From Punica granatum (Eukaryota; Streptophyta; Magnoliopsida; Myrtales; Lythraceae): 64,000 nucleotides of DNA. The stretch covers positions 1,798,001-1,862,000 of the forward strand of contig NC_045131.1 of NCBI RefSeq assembly GCF_007655135.1, written 5' to 3'. The position numbers were made by a program, and so were the translations under genes. This document shows, piece by piece, positions 36,241 through 49,846 of the stretch (the stretch's first letter is position 1; every line of letters begins with the position of its first letter). The notes beneath the pieces are model-generated. The model was not told the origin of the DNA. It worked only from the letters and a program-made list of their open reading frames with translations, and searched no databases.

Positions 36241-38286
36241 ATGGGAGCTTGCTGGAGCAACAAAATCAAGGCGGAGACTCCGTCTCAAACAGGTGAGATC
36301 AACAAACTCCTATGGATTGATTGAACAGAGCATCCTCTGTTTTCTTTGCCTTAGGCTTGTTCTCGTTTCTTATGGCCTAGCTTAAGATAACCAGAGCTAC
36401 TATGGAATCCTCAGCATATTCGTGAAGTCCGATAAGGCCAGACATAAGTGTATACATAGAAATTGTTTGTTTCACTCGCCAATGTATTAGAGTTGATCCT
36501 GGAAACGTATTGAGTGCATAGGTGTGAACTCAAAGAGTGCCGGTGAAGACGACCCGAGCGGCTCGAGTGCTAGCAAGATCTCGTCGGGGCCTACTACTCC
36601 CCGAAGCGAGACCGAGATCTTGCAGTCTTCCAATCTAAAGAGCTTCAGCTTCAGCGAGCTGAAGGCCGCCACAAGGAACTTCCGCCCGGACACCGTACTT
36701 GGGGGTGGTGGCTTCGGCTCGGTGTTCAAGGGTTGGATTGACGAGCAGTCGTTCGGGCCTACTAAGCCTGGGATGGGCATGATGGTCGCAGTGAAGAAAC
36801 TTAACCAGGAGGGGTTGCAAGGCCACAGGGAATGGCTGGTGAGTCCTATATATATGTAACCTCTATCTAGTCCTGGCTAGTAATAATTGATATGTAACAT
36901 CTACAATACCGTTGATCAACTGTATATCGACATTTTAGGCGGAAATCAACTACCTCGGACAGCTTCACCATCCTAATCTGGTGAGGCTGATCGGATTCTG
37001 TCTTGAGGACGAGCAGCGCCTCTTGGTCTACGAGTTTATGACACGGGGAAGCGCCGAGAATCATCTATTCAGGCGTAAGTGTTTCTTTTCAGGTTGCTGA
37101 GGGGATAAGTCACTTCTTTCAATGCTCTTACGGAAAAATCCATGGGATGTTTCCATGGAACAGGTGGATCCTACTTCCAGCCCCTTTCCTGGAGTCTCCG
37201 AGTCAAAGTCGCTCTAGGGGCTGCAAGGGGACTTGCATTTCTACACGACTCTGAACCCAAAGTTATCTATCGAGACTTCAAGACTTCAAACATTTTGCTC
37301 GACTCTGTATGCTACTCTTGAATTCTGCTGGATCTTCTTGCTTCTACATGTGACATGTTGACATGGGTATTCATTACTCTTTGGTTTCCATCGGCAGAAT
37401 TACAATGCAAAACTTTCCGATTTCGGTTTGGCCCGGGATGGACCAACTGGTGAGAAGAGCCATGTCTCTACTCGGGTTATGGGAACCTATGGATATGCCG
37501 CTCCGGAGTATCTTGCCACTGGTAATATTTGTTTTAGTAATATCATCAATTAAATGGTACTCTGTTTTCTACTTGTTTGCCATGGGGATCTAGCGGGGCA
37601 AATTTCAAGTTCAGTAAAACCCCATAAGCTCATGGATCCAGCTACAATCTATATGCATAGATCGACCTCGGTGGTGACATTATGTCAAAAGATCCCTAGA
37701 TCGACTGCCTGGGAATTTGAATGATTTGTTTCAGTTAAAAAACGCCTTTCAATCATTTCTCTTTCCATGCACTTTCACGCCATGGAGCCGTAGAATCTGT
37801 TCTAATGACTGATAATCACACTTCTTTTTCCAAGGTCGATTAACTGCCAAGAATGACGTCTACAGCTTTGGGGTCGTCCTCCTGGAGATGCTGTCAGGCA
37901 GACGGGTGATCGATAAGAATAGGCCTCCAGGACAGCACGACCTCGTGGAGTGGGCCAAGCCCTACCTCACAAACAAAAGGAGGGTCCTCCATGTAATGGA
38001 CACCCGTCTCCAAGGACAGTACTCTCTCAATCAAGCCCAGAGGGCAGCCAATCTAGCCCTCCATTGCTTAGCTCCCGAAGGCAAGCTCAGGCCTAGCATG
38101 GATGATGTAGTAAGGGAACTGGAGCAGCTAAGCACCTTCAACGACCATAACAGTCACCATCACCAACCAAATGGTCGCCAAAGCTCATGTTCAAGATCTC
38201 AGAAGGATGCTAAACCAGGGTTGCTTGCTTATCCTAGGCCTTCTGCTTCCCCACTTTTTGCCTCGTCTGGAATTACCAGAATGTAG
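36241..38286 (+). CDS. Receptor-like cytoplasmic kinase, subfamily VII (PBL9/PBL10/PBL11-like)
   Basis: Six exons join in phase: 36241-36292, 36522-36838, 36939-37074, 37164-37306, 37398-37521 and 37835-38286, giving 407 residues, normal for the subfamily. The N-terminus [10 protein letters not shown] has Gly2 and Cys4, the usual myristoylation/palmitoylation signal for plasma-membrane attachment. The kinase domain spans about 75-355: [13 protein letters not shown] glycine loop, VAVKKL lysine near residue 108, [13 protein letters not shown] catalytic loop (an RD kinase, near 205), [11 protein letters not shown] and [14 protein letters not shown]. All key residues are present, so it should be active. 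The His/Ser-rich tail (about 360-407) is family-typical. PBL kinases relay signals from immune and growth receptors; which receptor this one serves cannot be read from sequence. Confidence 0.95.
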
Positions 38287-39087
38287 CTGTAGACATTTTA
38301 TGGATTGAGTGATCGTTGAATTTTTCCTACATCGAATTGTATAGCTCCTCGTTTGGTCAAGACCTGCTGCAATTTCAGCCCAAAGTCTTGCTCAGATGGT
38401 TTATACTTATGCTAGAAACTGCGTTTCGGTATTTTTCACGTGATCCGAGACTTGACAGTTCTATTTCATAAATTCCCAACTGTTTCAGGTTAAAAGATCT
38501 ATTTAAACATCTAAACAATGAGCTTAGCTTAAAAGACATGCGAACACTCGTCCAAGAAATATCTTTCCTTTCATTCCTGGCCTTTCTCGAACTCCAAATC
38601 AACAATGAGCGAGCAAAGGTCGATGGTGGTGAATTCACCAAGAAATAGAACAATATTCTTTACAAGAGCAAGAAGCATCTTCCAATAAGTCCAAGTGAAT
38701 CTCACAGGAGCAGTGGCAGCTGAAAAACTTATTGCAGACGATCAGACTGCAGGGAGACCATCAACTGCAAACCTCGGAGCACAGCCCCTCAATCTGAGAA
38801 TTGGTAGCACCACGCAATGTGTATACGTGGGATTTTCCACTGTCCGAGCATGTCAAGTTGAACTGGTTTCCTGATTGGCTTGTCTGCAAAGTTTGAAGGT
38901 AATTAATACAAACGAAACGACCTCCGGCACTTGCTATCACATTCTTCTAATGCAACCAGTTACTAAATCCTGATTAACACATACTTTTCTCTTCTTTTAA
39001 TGACAGCATTGATTTCTTGTAGTGTCGGCCAAAATGGTCGAGATTTTCATCCATCTAAATCTAATCATATAATTCCTCCATATTCTG
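38287..39087. other. Convergent intergenic region
   Basis: Between the kinase stop and the rhomboid stop, two convergent genes. It holds both 3' untranslated regions; no repeat or conserved frame seen. Confidence 0.6.
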
Positions 39088-40635
39088 TCAAGAAGCAGCC
39101 AAAGTCCCAAAATTTCGCCGGCAGATAATTTTGAGAGAAACAGAGAGAGGGGAAGTATCCATTACAATGCAGAATGAAGGGCTTGTCTTGCAGCTCCATC
39201 TCGAAGTTGGGACACAGGACAAATAGTGGCACCAGGAACAATAATTGTTTGCGTTGACGCCTCGGAGGAGCATGATCAATCCCAGAGTAAACCTATCGTG
39301 AATCAAACAAATACATGTTTCAAAGCCAAACCCATGATTAGAAGTCCTATATACACAACAATACGGTAGTTGTAAATAGAGAACAAAGGTGCAGAGTATC
39401 GGCATGAAATACCCAGTGACCAAGACAATCAGAGAAACCACCCACAGCGTGCGCTGATACATTTTAAATTTAGGCCTAGCAGTAGATGATGTAAACCCGG
39501 GAGGAGTGTATTTCTGGGTGATCCAACTATATTGTGGACGGATCAAAATGATGAAACCAAGAAAGAATCCCGAAAGAAATCCTCCGATGTGAGCAAAGTT
39601 ATCAACGTGTGGGAGAATTCCCACTGCCAAGTTGATTGCGATGACCACCAGCAGGGTCACAGATGTTGCTACCTGAACATAGATGTAGGACAGCATGTGA
39701 TGGTTGCTGGGAATGGAATGGACAATCATGTGAAATCTGTGTACGCACTAGAAATCGGTGGAGTACTTTGTTAGAGTAGATTGTCCAATTAGTAATGAGC
39801 TCAGAGAGCATCCCACCAAGTAAACCGAAAAGTGCCCCGGAAGCACCAACAGAGATGTTTGACTGGATGAAAAGAGCCGACATCAGGCTTCCACCGAGAC
39901 CTGAGATTATGTATAGCATCCCAATCCTCACTGGAACAGAACAACAAGAAGATTCATGAAGTTGTGAGCATTCGAAAGCTTATGCCATATCAATAGTTGT
40001 TTATCTCGACGTAAAGCCATTCGAGATACATACCGAACCCGAATTCTTGCTCAAGCCCAATACCGATAATTAAGAGAGACAGCATATTTGCCAGTAAATG
40101 GAGAAGTCCTCCGTGCAACCAAATGCAAGTTATCAGGAGCCAAACCTGGCGTCTGTCAACCACCTTGCTAACATCTAGAGCGCCCATCTTCAGAAGCCTA
40201 ACACGACCGGCTTACATGAGACTTACAGCGGTTCAGTAAAAGGGGATACGACGATCAAGTAAACATCAATTTAACGTCTTACGTGGAAGAGGAAGGACCG
40301 AGAAGAGGGTTCTCCTTGAAGGGCTGAAAGGAGAGCCTCCCGAGGAACTTCGCGATGCAATGGACCGAGTTCTTGGGGCAGGCGTTCACATACATGGTGA
40401 TCACGAACACCGTGGTGTTTGCGGCGACAAAGCAGGGGACCAGCCAAGGAGCCCACTTCTTGAAGTGCTTGACCTCCCGGTAGACGACTGGAGTGGGGGA
40501 GGGCGTGGCGACGGCAGAGGGAGGCGGGGTGTCGATATCCACTGGGTGGATGATGTTGTTGCTGTGTATCCTCCACGAGCTCGTCCTCACCTGTTGGATT
40601 TCGCCGGACGAGGAAGAAGGAACGTCTCCAGCCAT
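39088..40635 (-). CDS. Rhomboid-like intramembrane serine protease
   Basis: Five exons on the minus strand: 40635-40283, 40197-40034, 39930-39767, 39672-39413 and 39292-39088, in phase, giving 381 residues. A cytosolic N-terminus of about 65 residues, rich in Ser, Thr and Pro, precedes seven membrane segments. The catalytic Ser203 lies in VGASGALFG and the partner His255 in [12 protein letters not shown]; the upstream WRxxT-like [17 protein letters not shown] block is also intact. The C-terminus ends with the plant-specific [20 protein letters not shown] region. The active-site pair marks it as a true protease of the RBL1-RBL7 type rather than an inactive relative. Plant members sit in the Golgi or other secretory membranes; substrates are mostly unknown. 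It is convergent with the kinase and divergent from the GRAS gene. Confidence 0.94.
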
Positions 40636-42429
40636 TTCAAGAGGAAGAACAGCTTTAGCTTAGCTGCTATGGAGTTGAGTTGGGATCATAATCCAACAGA
40701 GTGAAGTGTGGGAGAAGGAAGGAGCTGGAAGGGTTGAGTGGGTCAACAGTTTTGCGGGAAGCTTTTGGAGTCGTTGGTGGATGAATTGGCGGGTACACTG
40801 ATGCCCGTCGCTGCCGACAATTTGCCGCTAAAAGCGGTTATATTTTATTTTATATATAATAATAAACAAGTCCTTCATTTTTGCCCCTCCGGTGGGCTGC
40901 CGTTGCCACCGGCGGTGGCCATGCAGACACGTGGAGTTTCACTCGGTCGTCTGATCCCCATGAACTTCCCGAACAAACTCATAAGAATCAATTAAATCAT
41001 CAATGTCATTAATTAATAAATATATTGACAAGGACGACATTTTGCCTTTTCTCGTTTTTCTTTTTTATACTATATATGCATCAGGACAAGCACAATAATC
41101 CATTGGCAGTTAAAATCGACAGCGGTTCTTGTCCGCATACAGAGGTAAACTATAAGTGTTACGCATTCATCAGCTAATATGAAGTTATCGGCCCCATCAT
41201 TCATGCGAAGTAAACGTGATGATTTATCGCAATACGACCAGTCTGGATTCGGCACTGAATAAGTTTTTGAAAGTCCATTAACTTACATCATATGGCTTCA
41301 GTTGCGCGTTACAAAACATTAATCCGACCGACCAATTAGGTTCGAGCATGTGTCTTAAGAGATGTTAAGTGCAGAGTCATGGGGTCAATGGTTTTCACGA
41401 GGAAGGCAAGAAATGCCAATATGAGAAGCGTGCTTGGTGCTTGGGGGACTGTTCTATGAAATCTCTAAGGGCTTGAGAGTTTGGCTTTTGAGTTCATAGT
41501 TGCTCCTTGTATTGCTCTCACATTGGGCTGTGTCTGTTCATGGCCTGCGTGCGTTCTTTTTTCTCATTTGACCTGTGTACCTACTCCGGCCTGTGACCCT
41601 CGTTTATTCGGCCTGTGAGCCTCATTTATTTGGCCTACGAGCTCATTCTTGTCATAGTAGCCCATGTGTAATGAACTTATAAGTATTTTGATCGAATATA
41701 AGAGCAATACTTGCGAATAAAAAACGGAAAAAAATCCGACCAACCAATCAACATGTAACCTGGTGCCATCATGATCGCGTATCTTTATTCCTCGTACCTT
41801 TTACCGAAAAGCAAACAAAACATGACCCGGATATTTTTATTTTTTATTTTTGTGACGTGTGTCCGTGTGTGATTGGGGAAACATTTTATAAGAGAGTTTA
41901 TGACCGTTGCGGGTGGAGTACATGTGATCATGGAATAAACAAATGTCCTAAGTAAATGAGAAATAATTGGTGCGGGAGACCAATTTTCTATTCCATTAGT
42001 CCATAAGATGATGCTCCCCAGAACCATCTCCATCAGGGTGAGAACTGAGAAGAAGACGAGCTCAGTCAACAGCTGCAACTTCTTACTTGCCGGGTCATCC
42101 TGCACCGTCGATGTGCAGTTGGTTTTATCACGAGGTACGCTCAATGCCGGTGGATATAGTAGCTTTCACTTGTCTGTCTTTTGAGTTTGATTCTAGCCAT
42201 TATGGCTTGCTGAGTACTTTCAATTGAGGCTCGATCGGTCATCCTGTCAAGGCAAGAGATCAAATGCAAAGATCTTGATTGAGTACCGAGACGTAGGAGA
42301 GAACCGATGGCATTGTTTTTGTTTGTTTGGGGGATTGAGTGATGGTGATCTGATAATTCTAAATAGAAGCAAATGAATTAAACTGCTTGTAGATTTGAGA
42401 CTAGCAATCTGATTGGGTTGCATGATTAT
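40636..42429. other. Divergent intergenic region with a retrotransposon-like segment
   Basis: This region must contain the promoters of the rhomboid and GRAS genes. In the middle, about 41330-41760, the text resembles an old LTR or other retroelement piece, with three 23-base units around CGGCCTGTGAGCCTCATTTAT (41586-41655). A 119-codon minus-strand frame at 41785-42144 is not supported as a gene. Confidence 0.45.
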
Positions 42430-44634
42430 ATGGATTGTCCCCAAACTGGAGCATTTCCGATAGTCGGTGACGGATCCATGTCTGTCAACATGAAGAGAAT
42501 TGGCACCGGACAGAGTTTCAGTACATTCGAGGCTGATGGCAGCTGCAGAGAACTCCAACATATTCCACAGAAGCCAACCTCAGACAATTCGATGCAATGG
42601 TCAAGTCAGGTACACAAGCAACATTGTTCAGAAGACAGCGATTTCCCGGACGCTGTCCTCAGATACATTAATCAGATCCTCATGGAAGAGGACATAGATG
42701 AGGAATCACATATGCTCCAAGACTCCCTGGATCTTCAGATGGCCGAGAAATCTCTGTACGAGGTTCTGGCACAAAAACATCCTCCTGCACCTGAAAAGAG
42801 CCAAACTTTCAACATTAGTCAAAATGGAAAATATCCAGATGACAATTTCATATTGCAGCAAGATACAGGATGCGTAAGCATTAGCGTCAATAGTTTGGGT
42901 CAGAGCTCAAACAATTGCAGCGCAGTATGTGGTGTTACTGTTTTGAGCACATCTCAGTTGTCTCACAGCTCTTCCAATAGTAGTCTACTTTCTACAGTCA
43001 GTAGCATATTGGACTATCAAGGTTGTTTTCAACCAGTGCAGTTTCCCCGGCAGTACAACTGGGGGACAAATGAGGTTGGTGATGGTGACTTCATTGCGAA
43101 TAACAATGATGAGCACTGTACTGATCCACAAATAACTAAGCAATTAACTCAGGGCAAAAATGGAGCAACGAGTATGGAATTCCTTGAACAAGAAAAGCAG
43201 AGCTCAGAGGAGAACCTCTGCAGTGGAGTAGGAAGAAGGAAGTCCCATGGAAGAGAAGAAGAAATGGGAGGAGAGGAAGAAGAGAGAAGTAGAAAACAAG
43301 CTGCAGTTTATGCAGACTCTGAATTACGCTCGGAAGCATTCGACGCCGTGTTGCTCAGTAGTGGTGGGGAAAATCTAGCCCGTCTCCTGAGTCTCCGTGC
43401 ATCCCTGAAGGATGGAGTAAGCAAGAATTTGCATTCAGTAGAACAGCCCAAGGGATCCAATGCCCGAAGAGGCCGTCGGAAGAAACAGAAGGAACAGGAG
43501 TTGATGGATGTAAGAGCTCTTCTTATCCAATGTGCACAAGCAGTTGCCAGTAACGATATTAGAAGCACGAATTCACTGCTAGGAAAGATCAGGAAGTATG
43601 CCTCTCCTTTCGGTGATGGGACCCAGAGACTGGCTCACTTTTTTGCTGATGGGCTCGAGGCTCGTTTGGCAGGCACAGGGAGTGATATATGCAGAGGGCT
43701 TATTCGTAAAAGAAGAGTGGCTTCGGAAACGCTGAAAGCATACCAGCTTTACCTTGCAGCTAGTCCATTCCAGAGAATCTCAAACATAGTCTCCAACAAG
43801 ACTATACTGAAAATAGCGGCCGATGCAAAGACGCTCCATGTCATAGATTTTGGCATTCTTTATGGTTTCCAGTGGCCCACCCTCATCCATCACCTCTCTC
43901 GGTGGCCTGGTGGGCCACCAAAACTTCGGATCACTGGGATAGACCTGCCACAGACCGGGTTCCGCCCAGCTGAGCGGGTAGAGGAGACAGGCCGTCGACT
44001 GGGAAAATATGCTGAGGGCTTTAATGTGCCATTTGAGTACAATGCTATTGCAAAGAAATGGGAGTCCATCGAAGTGGAGGAACTTAAGATAGACAAGGAA
44101 GAGGTTACTATAGTCAACTGCATGTACCGATTCAAGAACTTGTACGATGAAACAGTCATGGAGAACAGTTCGAGGGACATTGTTCTCAATCTTATCAGAA
44201 AAATCAATCCCACTTTATTCATCCATGGCATCGTTAACGGAACCCACAATGCCCCTTTCTTTGTAACCAGATTTCGAGAAGCACTGTTTCACTTCTCTGC
44301 TCTGTTTGATATGCTTGACATAATTGTTCCCCGAATAAACCAAGAGAGGATGCTAATTGAGAGGGATATGTTTGGGTGGGAAGCTTTGAATTCTGTTGCT
44401 TGTGAGGGATGGGAGAGAGTTGAGAGACCAGAGACATACAAGCAGTGGCAAGTCCGTAACTTAAGGGCAGGGTTTGAGCAGGTTCCCTTGGACAAGAAAA
44501 TCGTAACATTTTTAACCGACCGGGTCATGACAAGCTACCATAAGGATTTTGTGATGGATGAAGTTAGCAAGTGGCTTCTGCAGGGATGGAAGGGTCGATT
44601 TCTGTATGCCCTTTCTACTTGGAAACCAGCTTAG
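42430..44634 (+). CDS. GRAS transcription regulator, SCL14/SCL33 (LISCL) type
   Basis: An intronless coding region of 734 residues from the ATG at 42430. The N-terminal half is disordered and acidic, with VLRYINQILMEEDIDE, the LISCL-type activation motif. The GRAS domain spans about 360-734: MDVRALLIQCAQAVASNDI opens leucine heptad 1, LHVIDFGILYGFQWPTLI is the VHIID motif (near 468), then PFYRE and RVER blocks (WERVERPETYKQWQ, near 662), and the SAW end at GWKGRFLYALSTWKP. SCL14 in Arabidopsis is recruited by class II TGA factors to xenobiotic-response promoters; applying this here is inference. An in-frame TTG lies upstream at 42418, but the ATG at 42430 is the proper start. Its 3' end faces the NAD(P)-binding gene, 287 bases apart. 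Confidence 0.93.
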   Translation: MDCPQTGAFPIVGDGSMSVNMKRIGTGQSFSTFEADGSCRELQHIPQKPTSDNSMQWSSQVHKQHCSEDSDFPDAVLRYINQILMEEDIDEESHMLQDSLDLQMAEKSLYEVLAQKHPPAPEKSQTFNISQNGKYPDDNFILQQDTGCVSISVNSLGQSSNNCSAVCGVTVLSTSQLSHSSSNSSLLSTVSSILDYQGCFQPVQFPRQYNWGTNEVGDGDFIANNNDEHCTDPQITKQLTQGKNGATSMEFLEQEKQSSEENLCSGVGRRKSHGREEEMGGEEEERSRKQAAVYADSELRSEAFDAVLLSSGGENLARLLSLRASLKDGVSKNLHSVEQPKGSNARRGRRKKQKEQELMDVRALLIQCAQAVASNDIRSTNSLLGKIRKYASPFGDGTQRLAHFFADGLEARLAGTGSDICRGLIRKRRVASETLKAYQLYLAASPFQRISNIVSNKTILKIAADAKTLHVIDFGILYGFQWPTLIHHLSRWPGGPPKLRITGIDLPQTGFRPAERVEETGRRLGKYAEGFNVPFEYNAIAKKWESIEVEELKIDKEEVTIVNCMYRFKNLYDETVMENSSRDIVLNLIRKINPTLFIHGIVNGTHNAPFFVTRFREALFHFSALFDMLDIIVPRINQERMLIERDMFGWEALNSVACEGWERVERPETYKQWQVRNLRAGFEQVPLDKKIVTFLTDRVMTSYHKDFVMDEVSKWLLQGWKGRFLYALSTWKPA

Positions 44635-44921
44635 GGAACTGCGAGGAAACGCTTTACTACTTTGAGTAGGCCTTTCTTTTGCAGCCTCTCACTGGAACAT
44701 TATGATAACCAGGATACTTGAGGGCTAACAGTAAAATGTTTTAGATAAGCCAGTCTTTCCCAAGCTCATGATGCGGTTCAGACTAGGAAGTACTGACATG
44801 TATGAAAAGATTGATAGTTTTATTACCTTTTTCTGATTTATGCAGAAAACCCAGCTCTCTAGTTGTAGTGAGGAGTTTTACTACTCTCTACTGGTTGATC
44901 ACCGATGCTTCACACTCAAAT

Positions 44922-46507
<1,586 letters not shown>

Positions 46508-48081
46508 GGCAACTACAGCTCAGTAGCACGAAGCTGCTAACATCCGTCGGCCTAGCCGTCAATCGGAGGTTTTTCCGTTATGTTGGATTTTTGCCTTATC
46601 CAGTACGATGCTGTGTCACCTTATCCCCTCCGGTCTCCCGCCACTCGCCGCGAGACTGTCACGTGCCGGTGCGCTCGTCCGCGGTTGTGTTCGTGTACAA
46701 TGTTCCGGTCCTCATGCGGACACTCGAGTCTCGCGTCAATTGTATTGATTGATATTAAAATTTTTTACCATGATTAGTAATTAATGATTAGGTATAAGTT
46801 GTCGTGTGGTAGATTAGAAAATCCACTTATACGCAATTATATCGAGTTGGCTCCTTTTCGCGTGATGGCATATTGTCCTAGAGTGATCGTAGGTAATGTT
46901 AGGCAATGTAATACGAATTACAACTTGTTCCGTTGATGATCAGTTTCAAATATCCACATTGCCATTGGTCTTGACATCATATATATATATATATAAAAGT
47001 ATGATTTGAATTCTATATTCTCGCGACTGTGATTCGTTTCGTTATTTTTTATTATATTTTTAATAAATTCATTTTATTCATAATATATTATATTCAACTT
47101 TTGATAAATAAACGAACGAAAATAATAAGTGTGTTCACATTACTATTAACATTTATATTACTTAACGATGAAGTAAATAATATTAATATGTATGTTTATT
47201 TTTCTATAACTTTTATAACAAATTAATTTTCATGAATTTAGTTGTAAAATTGATTGGTAGCATACTCGATCAAGCGGATGATTTTTTCGCGTACTACGTA
47301 CTCCATTCTACCATTTTGAGGCAAATATTTGGATCTATTATAGCATAGTCTTTTAGAATTTAGGGTATTATGGGTACATGCGGATTTTATATTAACCATA
47401 CTTACATTTTTTTATATATATTTTAATTGAAAATTAATAAACTTTAATTGATTTTGTCATATTTACTTAGTTGAAAGTTAAGTAATGTATAAATTTCAAA
47501 TTACTTTCTATAAATTATAAAAATGTATTGTTTTTTGCTGCTTACCAAGCACGTCTTAACTTTGACATAGTTCAAGAAGAAGGATTACTAGCTTCATTAA
47601 TTGCTTCAGTTTAATTTTCACGAACTACATAACATTAATTATCCTATTAACTTAAAAACGATTAATGTCACATAATTTTTTCCCATTAACTATTCTATAT
47701 TAGCTTAAATGTCGCAATAAAAAAATTTCATAATAACATTATTAATGACTGTGCGTAGCACGGGCCATCACCCTAGTGACAATATATAAGTTGAGAATGA
47801 TGTAATGCCACGTTAAGGGGTTAGACCTGACTATTGCCTGAACTAGACCGGGCTTGGCCACAGTGAAGCTGGACCAGACGAACTCGAAATGGAAATGGCC
47901 CAGGGATGGGCCTGAGCTGCTTACCTGGCTGACGTTTTGATTTCATATTCTTGGAAACTTAGGACGGCAATTTACTAATCTGTATGTAAATGATATATAT
48001 ATATATATATACACATTTATATTATTGCTTATGGCGAGATTATACAATAGCCCGTACATAGAAAAAGTTGCAGGAAGCTGC
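46508..48081. other. AT-rich spacer with a candidate Helitron
   Basis: Besides the promoter of the NAD(P)-binding gene (right after 46507) and the 3' untranslated region of the HAD gene (before 48082), most of the spacer is one AT-rich 800-base candidate Helitron (46977-47776). No coding frame supported. Confidence 0.55.
46977..47776 (+). mobile_element. Candidate non-autonomous Helitron
   Basis: The left edge reads A|TCATATATATATATATATAA and the right edge CACCCTAG|T, so the element begins TC, ends CTAG and sits between A and T, the Helitron rule. A short hairpin, GTGC-GTA-GCAC (about 47751-47761), lies 15 bases before the CTAG end. The 800 bases between are AT-rich and code for nothing. 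No terminal inverted repeats or target duplication, as expected. Confidence 0.6.
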
Positions 48082-49846
48082 TTAAGCCGAGACAAAGGTC
48101 TCGATGACAGCTTTGCCAGCGTAACCGGCTTTCGGTGCCTTTACTCCAGCCTCCCAGAGCTCCGGCAATGCCTCCTTAAGGTTGTGGATGCTCTCAAGCG
48201 CGTGATCGGCCCCTTTCACCCTGTGGGATGTGCCCACCTGCACGGATTCGAGAAAGCCACACAGTTAATTTCAAAATCAATCTTTTTGCTGCATTGAAAT
48301 GTTACTTGGATTAAGACAGTGATGACTGACCAGAACGGTGTGAAGACCGACTCTTTTCCCGGACTGTATGTTGCGGACACTATCGTCAAAGAAAATCTGG
48401 AATGCCAATTAACTATTAGTTCAGTTGCTTGCACTTGATATAAATGCGCATGTTTTCTCTTTCCAATTAAAACACGAAAGATTGATCTATCACCGTTCTC
48501 TGAGGGTTGATGTTGGCAGCCTCCAGGGCCCTCTCAATGGCAGCCTCCGACGGCTTGCAGACAACTGGAGTCCTTGGCAGTCCCAAACTGGCCGGCCTGG
48601 GGCCGGAGAAATGGCTGACTATGTCGAAAATCCCAGGGCTGCTGCTCCTGTCAGCGGTCGTCACAGGGGTGGTTCTTGCTGATGACCCCGTGAATTTGAG
48701 ATCATCATCATCATCATCGGAGACGGCGTGCTTGTGGCTGGGGTTCAGTGTCTCGAAGCAGGTGATCCCCTCAAAGCAATCTTCCAACCCGAGCCTGCTC
48801 AGTACTTTTGCAGCGTGAACCTTGTCCGCGTTTGTGAATATCTGAGAGTAAAATTTACAGTCAAGTTATGGACTGTGCCATGGAACAGAACTCCTGCATT
48901 CTACCATGTACATACTAATGGAAACGGTATGAGCCAGTTATGGATTGTAGACAACTAAAGTTGCAGCAAATTAACCGATATTTTTATGGAAAACCAGGGA
49001 GGAGAAATTATAGTTCGAAATAAACTTTTAGGTGACTCACAATCTTCCGATGCGGTAGGCTAAGCAGAAGGCTTCTCAGCACAGGATCTGGTTTCAAGTT
49101 CTCATATGGCAGTCTTCCGTGAACGAAACTGCGAAGCAGGCAATTAGAAGAAACTTCAGATTCAATTTTCATAGCTGAATGCAGGTGAGAAATGCCTCAA
49201 TCAGCTTATCTATCTTTCTCAGCAAAAGATAGTTCCCGTACCTGTGGTACTCGTCGTAGTCGAAGTCGTAGCCGATTGCCTGACCATGGAAAACCAATAT
49301 TATCAGGCCATATCAACTTGCCATACAGTAATATATTAATTTACAAGGGAGGGGAAGAGGACTGAGGGAGACCGACTAGCAGAAAAGAAAGCCAAGAACA
49401 TACCCGTAGACCGGCCATTGTTGTCCCGTAATTCTTGTACAGCAGGTAGCACAAATCATCTAGTTTACTCCTCTCGATTCCCAGTTTTTCGATCAAATAA
49501 TCTAAACAAAGAACTCTCCGTTTTAATACATCCGCAAAGTTTAAATGAGTTTTAGATGAATATGAAATACTCTTCACATGTAGGCGATGGGCATACCCTG
49601 AATGTTCTTGAGGCACTCCTTGGCAATCCCGGCACTGAGAGGGTAAAGGGTGTCATCTAAGTCTGCAAACAGATGAATTAATTAGTCGAACATCGGTAGG
49701 TTGTTTCGATGAAAGTGAAATAGTTTTTACTGTATGGAAAACGAACTAATATACGCACCAAAGAGGAGGCAGTCATACTTCGATCTACCGGAGAACTCCA
49801 TTGGGATCAATGAACCTTCCACAGGAAATGCAGAGGAGTGAGCCAT
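48082..49846 (-). CDS. HAD-superfamily hydrolase (pyrimidine 5'-nucleotidase-like, SDT1/PHM8 type)
   Basis: Eight exons on the minus strand: 49846-49759, 49662-49597, 49501-49404, 49279-49242, 49128-49041, 48841-48494, 48396-48331 and 48237-48082, in phase, giving 315 residues. HAD motif I is LLFDLDDTLYPLS (nucleophile and acid/base Asp), motif II IFTNAD, motif III PVVCKPSE and motif IV IFFDDSVRNIQSGK; all catalytic residues are present. The helical cap includes NYGTTMAGLRAIGYDFDYDE. Relatives act on small phosphorylated substrates such as nucleoside monophosphates; the substrate here is unknown. Three in-frame ATGs are possible: 49864, 49846 and 49801. I chose 49846 for its A at -3 and G at +4; starting at 49801 gives 300 residues and fits homologue length equally well. 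Confidence 0.93.

Noticed and set aside
41785..42144. 119-codon minus-strand frame with one hydrophobic stretch
   Set aside because: No similarity I recognise, no supporting splice or promoter signals, and it lies between promoters and next to retroelement-like text.
42418..42429. Extension of the GRAS protein to a TTG at 42418
   Set aside because: TTG is not a normal plant nuclear start; the ATG at 42430 is in the same frame.
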